Source of the DNA: Anaeramoeba flamelloides
Taxonomy: Eukaryota > Metamonada > Anaeramoebidae
NCBI GenBank assembly: GCA_027625915.1
Contig: JANTQA010000012.1
Coordinates: 2,945,001-3,009,000, forward strand
Direction of reading: 5' to 3'
DNA: 64,000 nt
Every line of letters begins with the position of its first letter. The first letter of the stretch is position 1. The notes under the pieces were generated by a model. The model searched no databases and was not told the DNA's origin. It saw only the letters and a program-made list of their open reading frames with translations. The position numbers were made by a program, and so were the translations under genes. Below, one piece after another: positions 10,690 to 23,050 of this stretch.

Positions 10690-11225
10690 ATTTGGGTGCA
10701 TTGCACACCCACTCTGAGATTCTCGGAAAATTAATTATCGATTACATATTGTTGAATTTTTATATATAATCTATATTCTTTCTATCAGTTTTTTACCCAC
10801 CCCTATATATATCATCAAGTAAATTCAAGTGTTGTAGAGTGCGTAGCCTTTCAAAAAATCAAAAGAATAGAGAAAAATCTTAGATTTCAATAAATTCTTT
10901 TGAACACTGGGAAAGCTAAAAGCGTGTTTCCTTAATTTAAGAGATTAAAGATTTAACTCAATTCTTTTGAATACTTGAGATTCTAAAGTTTTTTTTTCTA
11001 GTTTTATAAACAATTTAATAAAATCAAGGATTTTACTCAATTCTTTCAAATCCTGGAAAACCAATTGACAGTTGATAGTTTTAAATTTGGTAATGCAAAT
11101 GATATTATTATTTTTTATTGGTATTTTAATTACACCCCCCTTCTTTTTATGTGATATAATTTTCTTTAATTACCCCTTCCCCTAAATAAATTAATAAATA
11201 GAAATATATTCAATTTTATTTTTAA
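10690..11225 (+). repeat. Dispersed repeat with palindromic insert, copy 1
   Basis: Shares ordered blocks with 19390-19775: ACTCTGAGA; TTTTTATATATAATCTATA; ATATTATTATTTTTTATT against ATAATATTATTTTTTATC; TTTTCTTTAATTACCCC against CTTTAATTACTCC; and CTAAATAAAT. Between the blocks this copy carries palindromic-tag sequence (about 10815-11065: TTCAAGTGTTGTAGAGTGC, then AAATTCTTTTGAACACTGGG and CCTGGAAAACC), so one repeat is probably inserted in another. Confidence 0.45.
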
Positions 11226-12816
11226 AAAAAAAAAATTACAGTATCTCGATTTTTTTCTAAGAAAAAAGAGAAAAGAGACCTTTATCTGGGATTTCCAAAA
11301 TAAGATAAAAATTAATTATAAATTTAAAAAAAAAACAAAATTAAAAACATTTTGGTTTTTTTTATTAGACCCAAGAAAATTCACTTTTATAATAAGTTCA
11401 AAAACAGTCATTTTTAAGTAGGCTCATTGTAGGAATCTTTTTATATTCGGCCCCTTTCGAAAATTTCTTCATAAAAGTAGAATTAAATCAAAGATGGGTA
11501 TTATAAAAAGACCGATGCTATAGTTTGTCTCAGTTGAATTTAGATAATATTATGTACATAATTTTATCAATTTAAAATATAATACAGTCTACTCCATGCT
11601 TTAATTTAAGGGGGGCAAGGATATACATGAAAATTTTGAAAAGTATTAAAAAAAAACAGGTAGGTTTTTTTTATTTTTATTTATATAATTCTTTTTATTT
11701 TGTCTTATTAGTAACCGAGTTATAAAAATAAATAATAACTCATATTATTTGAGTTCAGAAATCACGAGTTATAATTACAAATTTTGATATTTCCCTTTCT
11801 AGACTTAAAATAATGAAGCTTATTCTATTCTAATACGATATTAATTTTCTTTCTTCTTAATCCTCACTATCATCTTATATCACTTCGAACAATATTATCT
11901 TTTTCATTATTCCAGACCAAAATTCAGATAATAACAAAGTGATTATTTCCAAATCAAAATAATTAAAAAAAATATGATTATCCATGTTGTTGTGTGATAT
12001 TACGAGAATTAGACTCTTCTTAGACAATCAAGTAAATCTAATAAAGTTAGAAACTCATCAAAATAACAGAAATGGTATTTCCAAAATTTAATATAATTAT
12101 CAGATATAAAATTCTTCGAGCCTTGAAAATTTGTGGGTTTTATTAATAATTTTTGTTGATGAATTTTATATTTTAGTAATTTTTTTTCAAAAAACCAAAA
12201 TTTTAACTATTTTTTTTTAAAATTAAAAATTATTGAATTTTTAGGTTTAATATTAATTATTTGTTTTTTTTTTCCAATATTATTATTTTAGTACAACGAA
12301 AAAAAAATAAAATAAAATAAAAATTGTCTATTTTGGATTAAAAAAATAGAAATAATTAAGATCAAAAAAAATATATGGTAGGTAAATTAAGTTTAATTCA
12401 ACAATTTCAATTCTTATAAAGTCAAATTGAAAACAATATAAAAACAAAAAATCAAAATAAATTAAAAAACTAAAAAATATTAAAAAAAAAAAAAATTTCA
12501 AATTCTTGATAAAATATCAGTTCAGATCAAAATTAAAGACAATTTTAAGTCAGTGTGTGCTTAAAAACGAAAAAATCCTTTTTAAGTAAAACAACACTCT
12601 CCAAAGATATTATATTCTATTGAATTAGAAAACATTTTGATTGTTTATTCAACCATATATCCATATCTTAAAATTTATTTTTATGATTTAAAATCTTATC
12701 AATTCAAGATATTGAATAATTATAAATTTTGTAATTGTAGTATTAAAGTTCGTTGTGATTTTTAATTTTTTTTTTATGATTTTTCATTTGTATTTTTCAT
12801 TTGATTATTACTATTT

Positions 12817-14205
12817 TTAATCAATTTCTTTCATTTTTTTAAAAGTGTTTATTTGTTCTTTTAAAAGTTTATTTTGAGTTTTAAGTGTATTTACTTCTTG
12901 TATTCTTGATTTTTTTTCTTTGTCCAATAAGTCTGTTAATTCTTTTACTCTCGTTTTGAGAAATTGGTTTTCATTCCTTAAATTATCAATTTGTGATTGT
13001 TTATCTTTTTCATTTCTTAAAGTATCAATTCCAGACTGTTTATCCTTTTCATTTTTTTCCTTTCCTTTCTTCTTGACAATTTCCCTTTCTTTTTCAATTT
13101 CTTTTTCTTTTTTTCCCCTTTCGATTTCCTTTTCTTGCTTATTTTTGTTGTATAAAATTAGCCAATCCTTTCCCAATTTTTTGATCATTAGTTTTTGAAC
13201 AATTTCTGTAACAAATTCTCTTCTCACCTTCACTTCAATTTTTTTTTGTTCTGTTCTTCGTTGCATGAATTTGTTCCACAACTCTTTTGATTTAATACCC
13301 TTTAATTCTGGGATTTTGCTCAACCATTTTTTATTCGATTTCCCGTCTTCATTAATTTCAATTTTATTTGGAATAATTGTTAGGAGTTGTTGTGATCTCC
13401 TAATGGAGCCTTCTAATAATAGTTTTATATTTTTTAATTGTGTTGATGAAACTTTCATTCGGATTTTAATTTCCTTCTCTAAAGTCCTCGATTGCTTTGA
13501 TTTCTTTTGTACACTTGCTGATAATTCTTCTGATTTTTTGTCAATTATGTGCAATCTTGACTTGATTTGATCTTGCCTTTCACACAGCTTGACAATTATT
13601 GCCTTTGAGTATGTATTTAAAACGGTAACTGATTGTATTAAATTGGAAGTGTCCAATATTTGTGGGATCGTCGGCTTTTTACGAAACACCCCAGTCTCGA
13701 TAGTCTCCTTTAAAATTGGAGAAAATTTCTCAATCTTGAACAACTTGTTCAATATTTCTTCTTGAACAACCTCGCTAGACTTTCCTCTTTTTTTCCTTTT
13801 GATCTTCAGGCTAGAAGCCCCACGAGAACCTATACTTAAATAACTTTTCCCAGAAGCTGTTGATGATGTAGGTGAAGTGTATCCCGTATTTACAGTGACA
13901 ACTTCGTCAATCATTTCACTTGATCGTGACGATTTGCTATTAGATCGTGTTCGTTTGGTTTCGGATTTTTTCCTTTTTTTCTTATTTTCTTTTTTTATTT
14001 TTGTTTTTTTTTGTGTGAGGTTGACTTTGATCGTTTTTTTTTTTTTTTCTTTTTTTGGTTTTTTATTATTTTTTTGGTTTTGATCAACAGAATTGTTCTC
14101 TTCAGTTGCTTCTGATTGTTCGTTATTCCTGTTGCCGTTTTGATTATCGTTCCCATTATCTTTTTCTTTTTCTTTTCCCGGTTCATTACCAAGCTCGTTT
14201 CCCAT
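12817..14205 (-). CDS. Lys-rich coiled-coil protein of unknown function
   Basis: 462 residues from the ATG at 14205 (MGNELGNEPGKEKEKD); the frame extends three codons upstream without another ATG. Residues 1-100 are a charged, Asn/Lys-rich disordered region with basic clusters (KKPKKEKKKKTIKVNLTQKK) that could act as nuclear localisation signals. Then a Ser/Thr segment (YTSPTSSTASGKSYLSIGSR). From about 145 a more ordered, largely helical part (VVQEEILNKLFKIEKFSPIL; ILDTSNLIQSVTVLNTYSKA). From about 360 to the end a long coiled coil with KEKEIEKE tracts, a near-repeat (NEKDKQSGIDTLR, NEKDKQSQIDNLR) and regular Leu spacing. No enzyme or membrane signature, and I do not recognise the family. 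No intron is evident. It stands alone, with more than 4 kb of gene-poor DNA on each side. Confidence 0.75.
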   Translation of the reverse strand: MGNELGNEPGKEKEKDNGNDNQNGNRNNEQSEATEENNSVDQNQKNNKKPKKEKKKKTIKVNLTQKKTKIKKENKKKRKKSETKRTRSNSKSSRSSEMIDEVVTVNTGYTSPTSSTASGKSYLSIGSRGASSLKIKRKKRGKSSEVVQEEILNKLFKIEKFSPILKETIETGVFRKKPTIPQILDTSNLIQSVTVLNTYSKAIIVKLCERQDQIKSRLHIIDKKSEELSASVQKKSKQSRTLEKEIKIRMKVSSTQLKNIKLLLEGSIRRSQQLLTIIPNKIEINEDGKSNKKWLSKIPELKGIKSKELWNKFMQRRTEQKKIEVKVRREFVTEIVQKLMIKKLGKDWLILYNKNKQEKEIERGKKEKEIEKEREIVKKKGKEKNEKDKQSGIDTLRNEKDKQSQIDNLRNENQFLKTRVKELTDLLDKEKKSRIQEVNTLKTQNKLLKEQINTFKKMKEID

Positions 14206-15179
14206 TTTAAACAAAAAAAAAAAAAAATAAAAAACAAATCGTTTGAAAAAATGGAAAAAATTAATAATCCATTATTAATTAAATATTTTAAATTTTATCT
14301 TTTGTTAGGAGTCTTTCATAAAAATTCAAAAAACAAGGCCTTTCGATCTAAGTATTGAAGAATTCCATACAGCTCTTCTGAGAAAAAAAAGTTATTTACT
14401 TTTTGAAAAAAGAGTATTTGTTATAAACAGTCTTTAAGTGTATTTGCCAAAAGAACTGGAAAAAACATTCACTTCTTTGTTATTTTCCTTTTTCAAATAG
14501 AGTTGTCACAGAAGTGGGTTGTAATTTAAAAACTCTCGTCGAAAAGCGAAATTGAAAATTCAGTGATAATTTTTTCCAATTTAAAATTCCAAAACCAGTA
14601 AAAAAAATCTGAAAACGAAGTAAAAATTTTTTCCCAACAGTAAGTCAAAAATCTGTAAAACCATATCCAAAATCTAACTATACAATATTTTAATATAGAT
14701 TTATACTGACAAAAGATACCCAACTAACTAAAACTCTGATCTTTTGTTATTGTTCTTATTTTAAACAGAAAGGTCAATTGAGTAATTAAATTTTCAAGAT
14801 ATGAAATATTTTTCTTCATTTTTTGTTTTATTATCTTTCTCTTTTTAGATCGGAAGAATTCTTATTGCAAAAATCATTAATTTTTTGATTTTGGACCTTT
14901 TAAAATTATTTGGTCAAAAGAAATTAATTTATGATATAGTTGTATATTCAGAAGTCAATAAGAAATAGAAAAAGAAAAAAGAAAAATTTAAAATTCAGAG
15001 AAAATTAGAAAAAATATGATGAATAAAGATTAAAGTAAAAAAGATTATCAATTAATTCCAGCAAAGAAAACAAACTATCTTGTTTTTTTTTAAAGAAATT
15101 GTGAACTATTCAATATCATACCCATATTAAACATTATTATTACACAAAAATTGTGTCTATTCAATTTACTTTATGACAG

Positions 15180-15602
15180 TTCAGGAAATAAAGTGAAACA
15201 CTAAAAAGCTCAATAGGATTTTTAATTGGGTATAATAATAGAACCTGAAAACGAAAAGTAAAATCAATTAATAGTAGAAACCAAGCAACATTATTAAAAA
15301 ATTCATTAAATTATTTTTTATAAATTAACAAAAACAATTTTAGTATTCTTTTTTATCAAAATTTGAAATATTTAGAGAAGTTTTGGAGATATCAAAAATA
15401 ATCAATTTTTTGAAGGAATAGTAAATAAGAGAGTACTCAAAGAAAAACCTTATACCAAAAGGTAGCATCAAAAAAATTTTTATTGTATGAATCTTTCATT
15501 TTGTCTTTTATTATTTCTTTTTAAGAATTTATCTTATTCGGTGAATTGTCAGTAATGTTCCCAATAAAAAATGTTTTGGACTTTTTTCCCCAAATGTGAT
15601 TC
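15180..15602 (+). mobile_element. Long-TIR MITE, diverged copy
   Basis: It follows the copy at 63343-63770 from end to end. The left end carries GGAAATAAAGTGAAAC, then TTTTTAATTGGG and GAAAACGAAAAGTAAAATCAA. The middle carries TTTTGGAGATATCAAAAATA and TCAATTTTTTGAA, and the right end TCAGTAATGTTCCCAATAAA followed by a TTTTTTCCCC block. Its terminal inverted repeats are more eroded than in the other full copy, suggesting greater age. Confidence 0.6.
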
Positions 15603-16959
15603 TAAAAAACTTTAAAATAATATAAATAAAGAATTCATTTGATGATAAGATCAATATTAAAAAATCTCTTGATTTGATTATATTAGTCACATTTTTATTA
15701 ATTACATGTTTGGGAAATATATTAGAAATGAAAAAAAGCAAAATATGGTTAAAAGCTTATAATCGAAAAGTAGATGTAATGGGGTTTATCAAATATACCC
15801 ATTATCCCCCTTCCTTTCTTAATTTATTATTATTTTTTTTCCAATGTTCATTTTTTTAGATGATATGATTTTAATCAAAGAAGGGATAATATCGAACTTG
15901 AATAAAAAAAAAAAAAAATAATCTATAAGAATATCCAAGAATTTGCAATGAACCCAAATATTGATAAAACTTTAAAATCAAAAAAATTATCCCTAATTAA
16001 AATAGGAATAGATTTTAGGCATGAAAAAGAGAATGGAATTAAAAAAATTTCAAAAAGTAAAAGATGTTTGAAAATGATAAAAAATAAAAATGCTTTTCAC
16101 CAGAAAAAAATGGATAATCTTTTTAAAAAGTAAAGTGATCAATTTATTATGTATCAGTCAATAATTTTATAGAAGGGTATTATATAATTTGACTCAAATA
16201 TATTCTGATTAACCAATATTTAGATCAATAAAAAAGCCACAATATTTTTAAAAATCAATCAAAAAATTCTCCAAGTGAAAATTGATAAGACAGAAGTTCA
16301 ATTCACATACCAAGTTTGAATTTCAATATATATAAAAAAAAATAAACTTAAAATAAAATTAAAAATTCTTGGGTTTTGATCAAATATCAAACTAATAAAA
16401 AGTTTTCTAAAAAAAAAGATACAAAGATTAATTATCAAATAGTAAATCTTGTATATTAATTAAATAAATTTTCATGCCATTTTGTATAATTATTAATATA
16501 AATAGTTCTTGATGGAAAGGCCAAGAATAATTAAAACATATTATGTTGCCTAATAATATCAATAAAAAAAACATAATAACAACAAATTGTCAAAATAACA
16601 GATTAATATTCGATTTTATGATTGAAAAAATTCTAAATTATCTAAATAGATGATCTGATCTCTATCAGAAGAATATAATCCAAATAATTTATTAATAGTT
16701 CTGTAAAAAATACTCTAATTTGGATATTATTGATCAATGTATCTCTCTTTTTTTTATGTGATTATTAACTTTTATAATTACTGTAAATTTTTTAATCAAG
16801 AATTAATTCAAATCAAAAAAATTAATAAACCAAAAAAAATATATATCGATATTATTCAAATTAAAAAATTTTTTATTTATCAATTATTAGTAAATTAGAA
16901 AGTAAATATTGATTCATTATCGAAATTCCTAAATAAATTTTTAAAATTAAGAAGTTCAG

Positions 16960-17215
16960 TTAAGTACCATCAAGTGCCTATGTTTTCCAGAATTCAAAAG
17001 AATTGAGGAAAATCTTTGATTTAACTCAATTATTTTAAATTCTGGAAAACCTAACGGATGTTTTTTTTTGATTTTTGAAATGAAAAGAAAATTTTAAAAT
17101 GTAAAAAAAAAACTAGCTGCGACTTTCTTGAGGTTTTTTGTTTTATTTATAAAATATTTGAAATTTCCAATTAAACAGAAAACTCAAGAATGCCAACATC
17201 ACTTTACTAGAATTC
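16960..17215. repeat. Palindromic GGTTTTCCAGAATT-tag repeat
   Basis: Contains CATCAAGTGCCTATGTTTTC, CCAGAATTCAAAAGAATTGA, then AAATTCTGGAAAACCTAACGG and a hairpin built from TTGAGGTTTTTTGTTTT and AAACAGAAAACTCAAG. Same family as 880-1195 and 7037-7215. Confidence 0.55.
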
Positions 17216-19389
17216 ATCAAGACAAGGAAATTTTTTTCAAAACAAAATCTCGAAAATTTTGTATTTTTGAAATACATATATAAAATAAACATTATTATAC
17301 ATAAAAATTTTCAAAAAGGTTTACAATTTTATAAAATATTAATAGGAATTGAAAAAAAAATGAAATTTTTTAGTAATATTTTTTTCATTTTTAATTGTAA
17401 AATTTTTGAATTTTTTAATTGACTTAGTAAAGAGATAATTTTCAAGTATTTTTTTTAATAGTCTAAAAAGAAATATATTTTTCAATTTTAAAATAACACA
17501 AAGTATTTTAATCAAAAGATATCACTAAATTAAATTGAAAATCTGTTTTTTTATCTGTTTTTGGAATATTTTATATTATTTTATTTTTTTTTTATGTTTG
17601 AGTTTTTATATATATTCCCGATTGTTTTCTACAAATTGCTTGGACATTTATTTTTTTTTCAATATTAATTTTCAATCAAAAAATTAATTCATTTCAACTT
17701 TTTTCATTAAAAAAATACCCCAAAATAGGTGTTTTTTTCAAAAGTCGGCATTTTTGAAAAGGGGGGTATTGGTTTTCTCAAGAGTTTAAATGCTATCCTT
17801 TTTTTATTATATAAAATCATGATAACTTTGAAAAAATAATTCAGAAAGGAAGTATAACTAAAATCCAATGTCTAGTTTTGGCTAACTTTAATTTTCGGTT
17901 TTTAAATTTTCCTTATAGATATCAAAAGCGAGAATAATTAAAGATTTGACTGAGTTCTTTTAAATTTTGAAAAAAACCTAACAACACTATTTCAATATTT
18001 ATTTTTCTTTCGAAAATCTATTTATATTTTCATCAAAACATAAATAAAAAAAGTTAACGGAAGTAAGACTTAATTAATTTCCTCTCTTCAAAAACAAACC
18101 AATAAAAAAAAAAAACAATTTACAAGATTGAATGAGTAATATCAATCAAGAGTAGTTACTTAATATATATAATCATAATACACTTTATAAAACAAATTCC
18201 GTTCTAGTAAACAATTTTTCAATTAAATATTTCAAAGAAATTGGTAATATTCGTTTTTTTTAAATTTATATTGAAGAATAAATAAAGAAGAATTAGAATA
18301 ATATATACCAAAGAATAATTGACATATGTTTGAAGTAAAACCCAATAAACAAAAAATTTTCATAAAAAATGAAATACCTGAAATTATAAGGTGTTTCCTT
18401 TCAGGAAAACAACATTTTTTATTTTGATCTTCAATTAAAGATAAATAAAAATAAAAATAAAAACATTTTTGATTTTTAATACAATCATTACTTATAATTT
18501 AAATAACACCAGAATAACCAGTTGATGCTTAGTTTCTCTAGATCTTGCAATAAAAATAAATACAAAAAAAAACAAGGTATCAAAAAGAAAATAAGAAAAT
18601 ATTACAATTAGTATAAAAAGGAAAAAATAATGTAAAATTTTTAAATTTTCAAAAATTAACTTTTTTCATCTAATATATATATTCGAAACCTCAAAAAACA
18701 TCTAATTCACACATTATAGTTGGATTTTTTTCACAACAAAATAGTTTAAAATTATCCACTCTTAATTTCTATGGTTATTTTTGAATAATTGTTTAAAAAC
18801 ATCTACATAAGAGAAGGATTAAAAGATAGAATTATTATTCCATTTACCAACATTTAAATGGTTATTCATTTCTTCAAACTATTGTTCAAATAAAGTTATC
18901 ATTAGTTGGAAATCCTCCTCTACCTTTAGGTAATTGTGTATCATAATGTATATCTAGGAGAATGTTAAATAGGAATATCTTAAATTATGTTGCTAACAAA
19001 GAAATCTACAAATTCTCAGAAGAAATCGAGTTTACTTTTCTTTTATTTATCCCCACTCTTATAATAATACACCCACAATATGTATTATTTTAATATAAAT
19101 CACTTCATTTGGTATTGTGAAAGGTATAAATTTATCAGAATCAAGTGGAAAAAAAAAATTGTCAAAAATTCTAGATAAGAAAATATATGAAAAAGTTATT
19201 CTTAGAAAAAATAAACAGAAACTCTTTAACATGACTAATCAAAATTATGAAATTTATTGCAAGTGTGGTGAATTTTTTTTCAGAGTTCGTATGGTTAGAA
19301 AACATAAGGTAATAAAGAAAAAATAATAAAAATAAAGCGAAAACAAAAAATCTTTAAAATAATAAAAAATAATAGAAATTCATGTTTTA

Positions 19390-19775
19390 CAGTGCCACAC
19401 TCTGAGAGGTAGTGTCTATTTTTTTTTTTTTTTTTTTTTTTAATTCAAAAGAATTGAGCAAAATCAAAGATTTTACTCTATTCTTTTAAATTAAAAAAAA
19501 AAAACCGACCGTGGAATACCACGTATTAATCACGGATTGTGGAATTTTTATATATAATCTATAATCTTTAATTGAGTTTTTGCTCCTCCTATGTATTCAG
19601 GATGTGGATAATTGTTTCTATTTGGCCATCAAAATGATAATATTATTTTTTATCCATATTTTAATTGTTTTTCTTCTTCTCTTTTTTTTATTTGAGACAT
19701 TTTCTTTAATTACTCCTTTCTCTAAATAAATAAATAAAATGTATTATTTTCAAATATATTCAATAAAAAAAAATA
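19390..19775 (+). repeat. Dispersed repeat, copy 2 (partner at 10690-11225)
   Basis: Same block order as the 10.7-kb copy but shorter, with a palindromic-tag unit near 19420-19505 (a T-run, AATTCAAAAGAATTGAGC, ACTCTATTCTTTTAAATT). No coding content. Confidence 0.45.
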
Positions 19776-20618
19776 GAACAGATCATGATAATGAGAATAC
19801 CTAAAAAAATCTTTTGAAAATTTTATCAATAAATAACAATTATATCAGAAATAAACAATATACTTAAAACAAATTCTTATTAATAATAAAGAAAAAAAAA
19901 ATATTACTTAATACTCATTTAAAAACTAACAATTAAAAAAACCAATATTTTGATTGTTATTAAAGTTTTTCTCAACTTTTGAATTATCAACTATAAATAT
20001 AAAAAATATTTCATCATTATAATAGAAGTAAAAAATCATTCAAATTTAAAAATAATAATTTTTAAAATAAAATTACTTTGAAAAAATATTTTTTTTCTGT
20101 TTAATTTGACAATATTTTCAATTTTTCAAAGTTAATATTTTAATGTGCTCTAAAAATCATTTTTACTTTTTTAAAAAGATTATTTTTTCTCAGAAAATTT
20201 TTTTGTTATTATAAAAACATATTCAAAAGTTAATTCTTATTTTTTTTTTTTTTTTTTTATTAGTTGTATAATTAAAACATTAAAATGGTAAACATAATTT
20301 TTGAATTTTCGAAATAAAGGAATAAGATGAAAAAATTATTAAAAGATTATTAGAAATTTCATATTCAGAAGATTTTCAATTTAATTTTTTTTAAAAAAAA
20401 CCGAAAAATATTCTGTATAAAAACTTATTATTTGTAATAATAATGTTTATAAAGGACGCTAATGTAATAAAAATAAAGTAACAAAATTTGGTAAATTTAA
20501 AAATATATTAATTCAAAAAAAAAATCAGAAAAAAATAAATAAAAAAAAAAAAACAAATTGAAAATAGAAAATAGAAAATATAAAATATAAAATAGTAAAA
20601 AGAAATTATATGAATAAA

Positions 20619-21485
20619 TTAAGAAAGATGAAAACTATCTTTCCCTTCGTTGATTGCAATTAATAATTTTTCTTTTAAAATTTTTTCTGAAGAATAAGGA
20701 GGAATTTTTAAGAAATTAACGCATGTCATACAAGTGGGTAATCTCGAATCTGTATTTCCAAATTGATCACTTTTTACGATGGTCAATTTAGGATTTAACT
20801 TTGCGATTCCACCTATGGGCAATCGTGATGATCCTGTACAAAATTTCAAAAAATTATGTTTTTGTTTGCTATTAAGATTTGATAAAACATTTAATAACCA
20901 GGTTACTATTTTGCTATCTTTATTATAACCATGCTCGCAAACAATTGAATTTAATAATAATTCTAATGTCCACTTTTCCATTTCACCATTTATTAATGTA
21001 TCTATTTCAAATACCTTAAAAACATTTAAATGGTTTATTGGCATTATTTTATTGAATCCCTTTTTGAAGGCGTTTAATTGCTGTGTGATACCTGAATTTA
21101 AGAAATAATCTGAAATTAAATTTAAATATTTTTCAAGATTATTAATATTCAAATATTTTTTTTTTCCATTTTCAATTAATTCAAAATTAGGATAACCCGG
21201 TAAAGTAAAATTTATAAATAAATCTTTTATTTCCATTCCGTTATATGTTATATTTTTCTCTCCTAATTTTTTTTTTTCTATTAATTTGGTACATTCATTT
21301 AAAAATTTATATAAATTAGGCACAATATATTGTAAATCGGAAAATTTTGGATTATAGCCTAATGTGTATTTCCAAAACAATAAAGAAAGTGGCAGTTCAA
21401 TTGTTCTCTTGTCCAAAATTGTTTTTGCGACAAATGATCCTATAAATTCAAACATCATTATTATTGCTTTATTATTATTATTATT

Positions 21486-21521
<36 letters not shown>

Positions 21522-23009
21522 ATTGTTGTTGTTTTTTAATGGTAAAGGCCATAGCCCATTTAGTGAAAAAATATATTTTTTTTCATTTTTTTCCACTTCA
21601 TTATTATTTTCATTAATAGAAGTTGACGATGTATCATACCAAATGTGGATTGTTGGTTTTTTTAAACAAATTTCTTTTGAAATCAATGTAAAAAATTCAT
21701 TAGTTGGTCCGCTACCAGTGCCAACTTCATTGAAATATTGGACCTCTAGCATTGATCTATTTTTAATTTGTGGCATTTTCATTATAAAGATTGCTTGGTT
21801 TAATAGATTTTCTTCTCTTTTGATTCTAACTTTAAATCTAGTTATTCTAGGCAATGGAGTGTTTCTAAATTTTTCTACATGTCTATCTACATGTTTTTCT
21901 AGGTCTTTAACCGCTCTTTGAATACCTAAAGTGGTCCTCTTAAAATATTTTAATCTAGTCTGGAAATCAAATAAAAATTTATATTCACTGAGCATTAATT
22001 CATGTATCCACGTTGGTAATAAATCATGGCAAACTGGTAATAACGAATCCAGCTGTCGGTTTGCCTTTGATGATAATCTTTTATTGATGAATAATTTTGG
22101 AGAAATTGTGATATTTTTATTGTTAATTCTATTTAGAATTGTTAACAGTTTTAATATTTGGATTACTTTATTTTGTATCATTATGTTATTTTCATTTTGT
22201 AGTTTAGTCTTTAAATTATTATCATTATTATCAGTACTTATAGATTGTAATTTAGGAATATAATTACATTTAATTATTTGATAATATAATCTCTCATTAA
22301 AAGCTTCATTGTATTTAAAATAATTATTTAACTTTTCAAAATTATTACTAATATGATAGTTGATTTTGTTAATATTGAAATCTTTTTTTGGATCAAATCT
22401 TCGATAGGTGATATTAATTCTAGCTTTTTGTTTTTTTATTTGATTATCCATACCCCTTTTCAAATTGAAAATTCTTTTTACTTCCTGGTATGGGTTGGAC
22501 TGGTAATTCATTAATTCGTTATTTAAAGTAAAAATTAATGAATGATCAACTTCTTCTTGAAATAATATATCACTAAAGTTATTTATTTTTGGAATTTCAT
22601 TAACCTTTTCAGAAAATCCATGAATGGTGGTTTTATAATTGGGATTAATTGTCGTTTCCAAAAAACTTTTTTGATTCCCAGGAAACATCGATTCGTTATT
22701 TTCTTTTACTTGTTGCCAAACAATTCTTTCAACGGATTCCATTGTCATTCTATTGTCAAAGGGTAATGAATATGACTTGAAATCCTTTAAAGGCTTTTTT
22801 TCTGTTTTATCTGGTATAAAATATCCTGTTAATTGGTAAGTTAAGAACTTTAATGGATCATGAAGACTATAATGTTTATAATCATTTATTGTTTCAAAAT
22901 TCTCAATTCTTTCCAGATATGTTTGGAGAATATCAATTAAATTTTGCAATGATTTTTTTTTCTGTTTTTCAATTGTATAATTAAATTCTTCTTTTTGATT
23001 TTTTTCTTG

Positions 23010-23050
<41 letters not shown>

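Larger units (their letters stand above)
8614..12816. other. Gene-poor AT-rich stretch
   Basis: About 4.2 kb without a gene I can support. It contains long A/T runs, an (AT)n microsatellite at about 9693-9717 and a composite repeat at about 10690-11225 whose ends recur at 19390-19775. A minus-strand open frame at 10015-10269 is only a low-complexity Phe/Leu shadow of A/T runs. Confidence 0.55.
14206..20618. other. Gene-poor AT-rich stretch with repeats
   Basis: About 6.4 kb without a supportable gene. It holds a MITE copy (about 15180-15602), a palindromic-tag unit (about 16960-17215) and a second copy of the 10.7-kb repeat (19390-19775). Short open frames at 15674-15859, 15948-16133 and 19117-19326 have no recognisable content; the last starts with GTG and contains YCKCGEFF only. 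Confidence 0.55.

Noticed and set aside
13877-14237. Frames opposite and beside the N-terminus of the coiled-coil gene
   Set aside because: Low-complexity Phe/Lys shadows of poly-A/T codons.
19117-19326. 69-residue frame with YCKCGEFF
   Set aside because: No ATG, one Cys pair only, no family; not enough to call a zinc finger.
21364-21921. 185-residue plus-strand frame with a poly-Leu run
   Set aside because: Antisense shadow of the HECT gene; the Leu run is the complement of the Asn tract.
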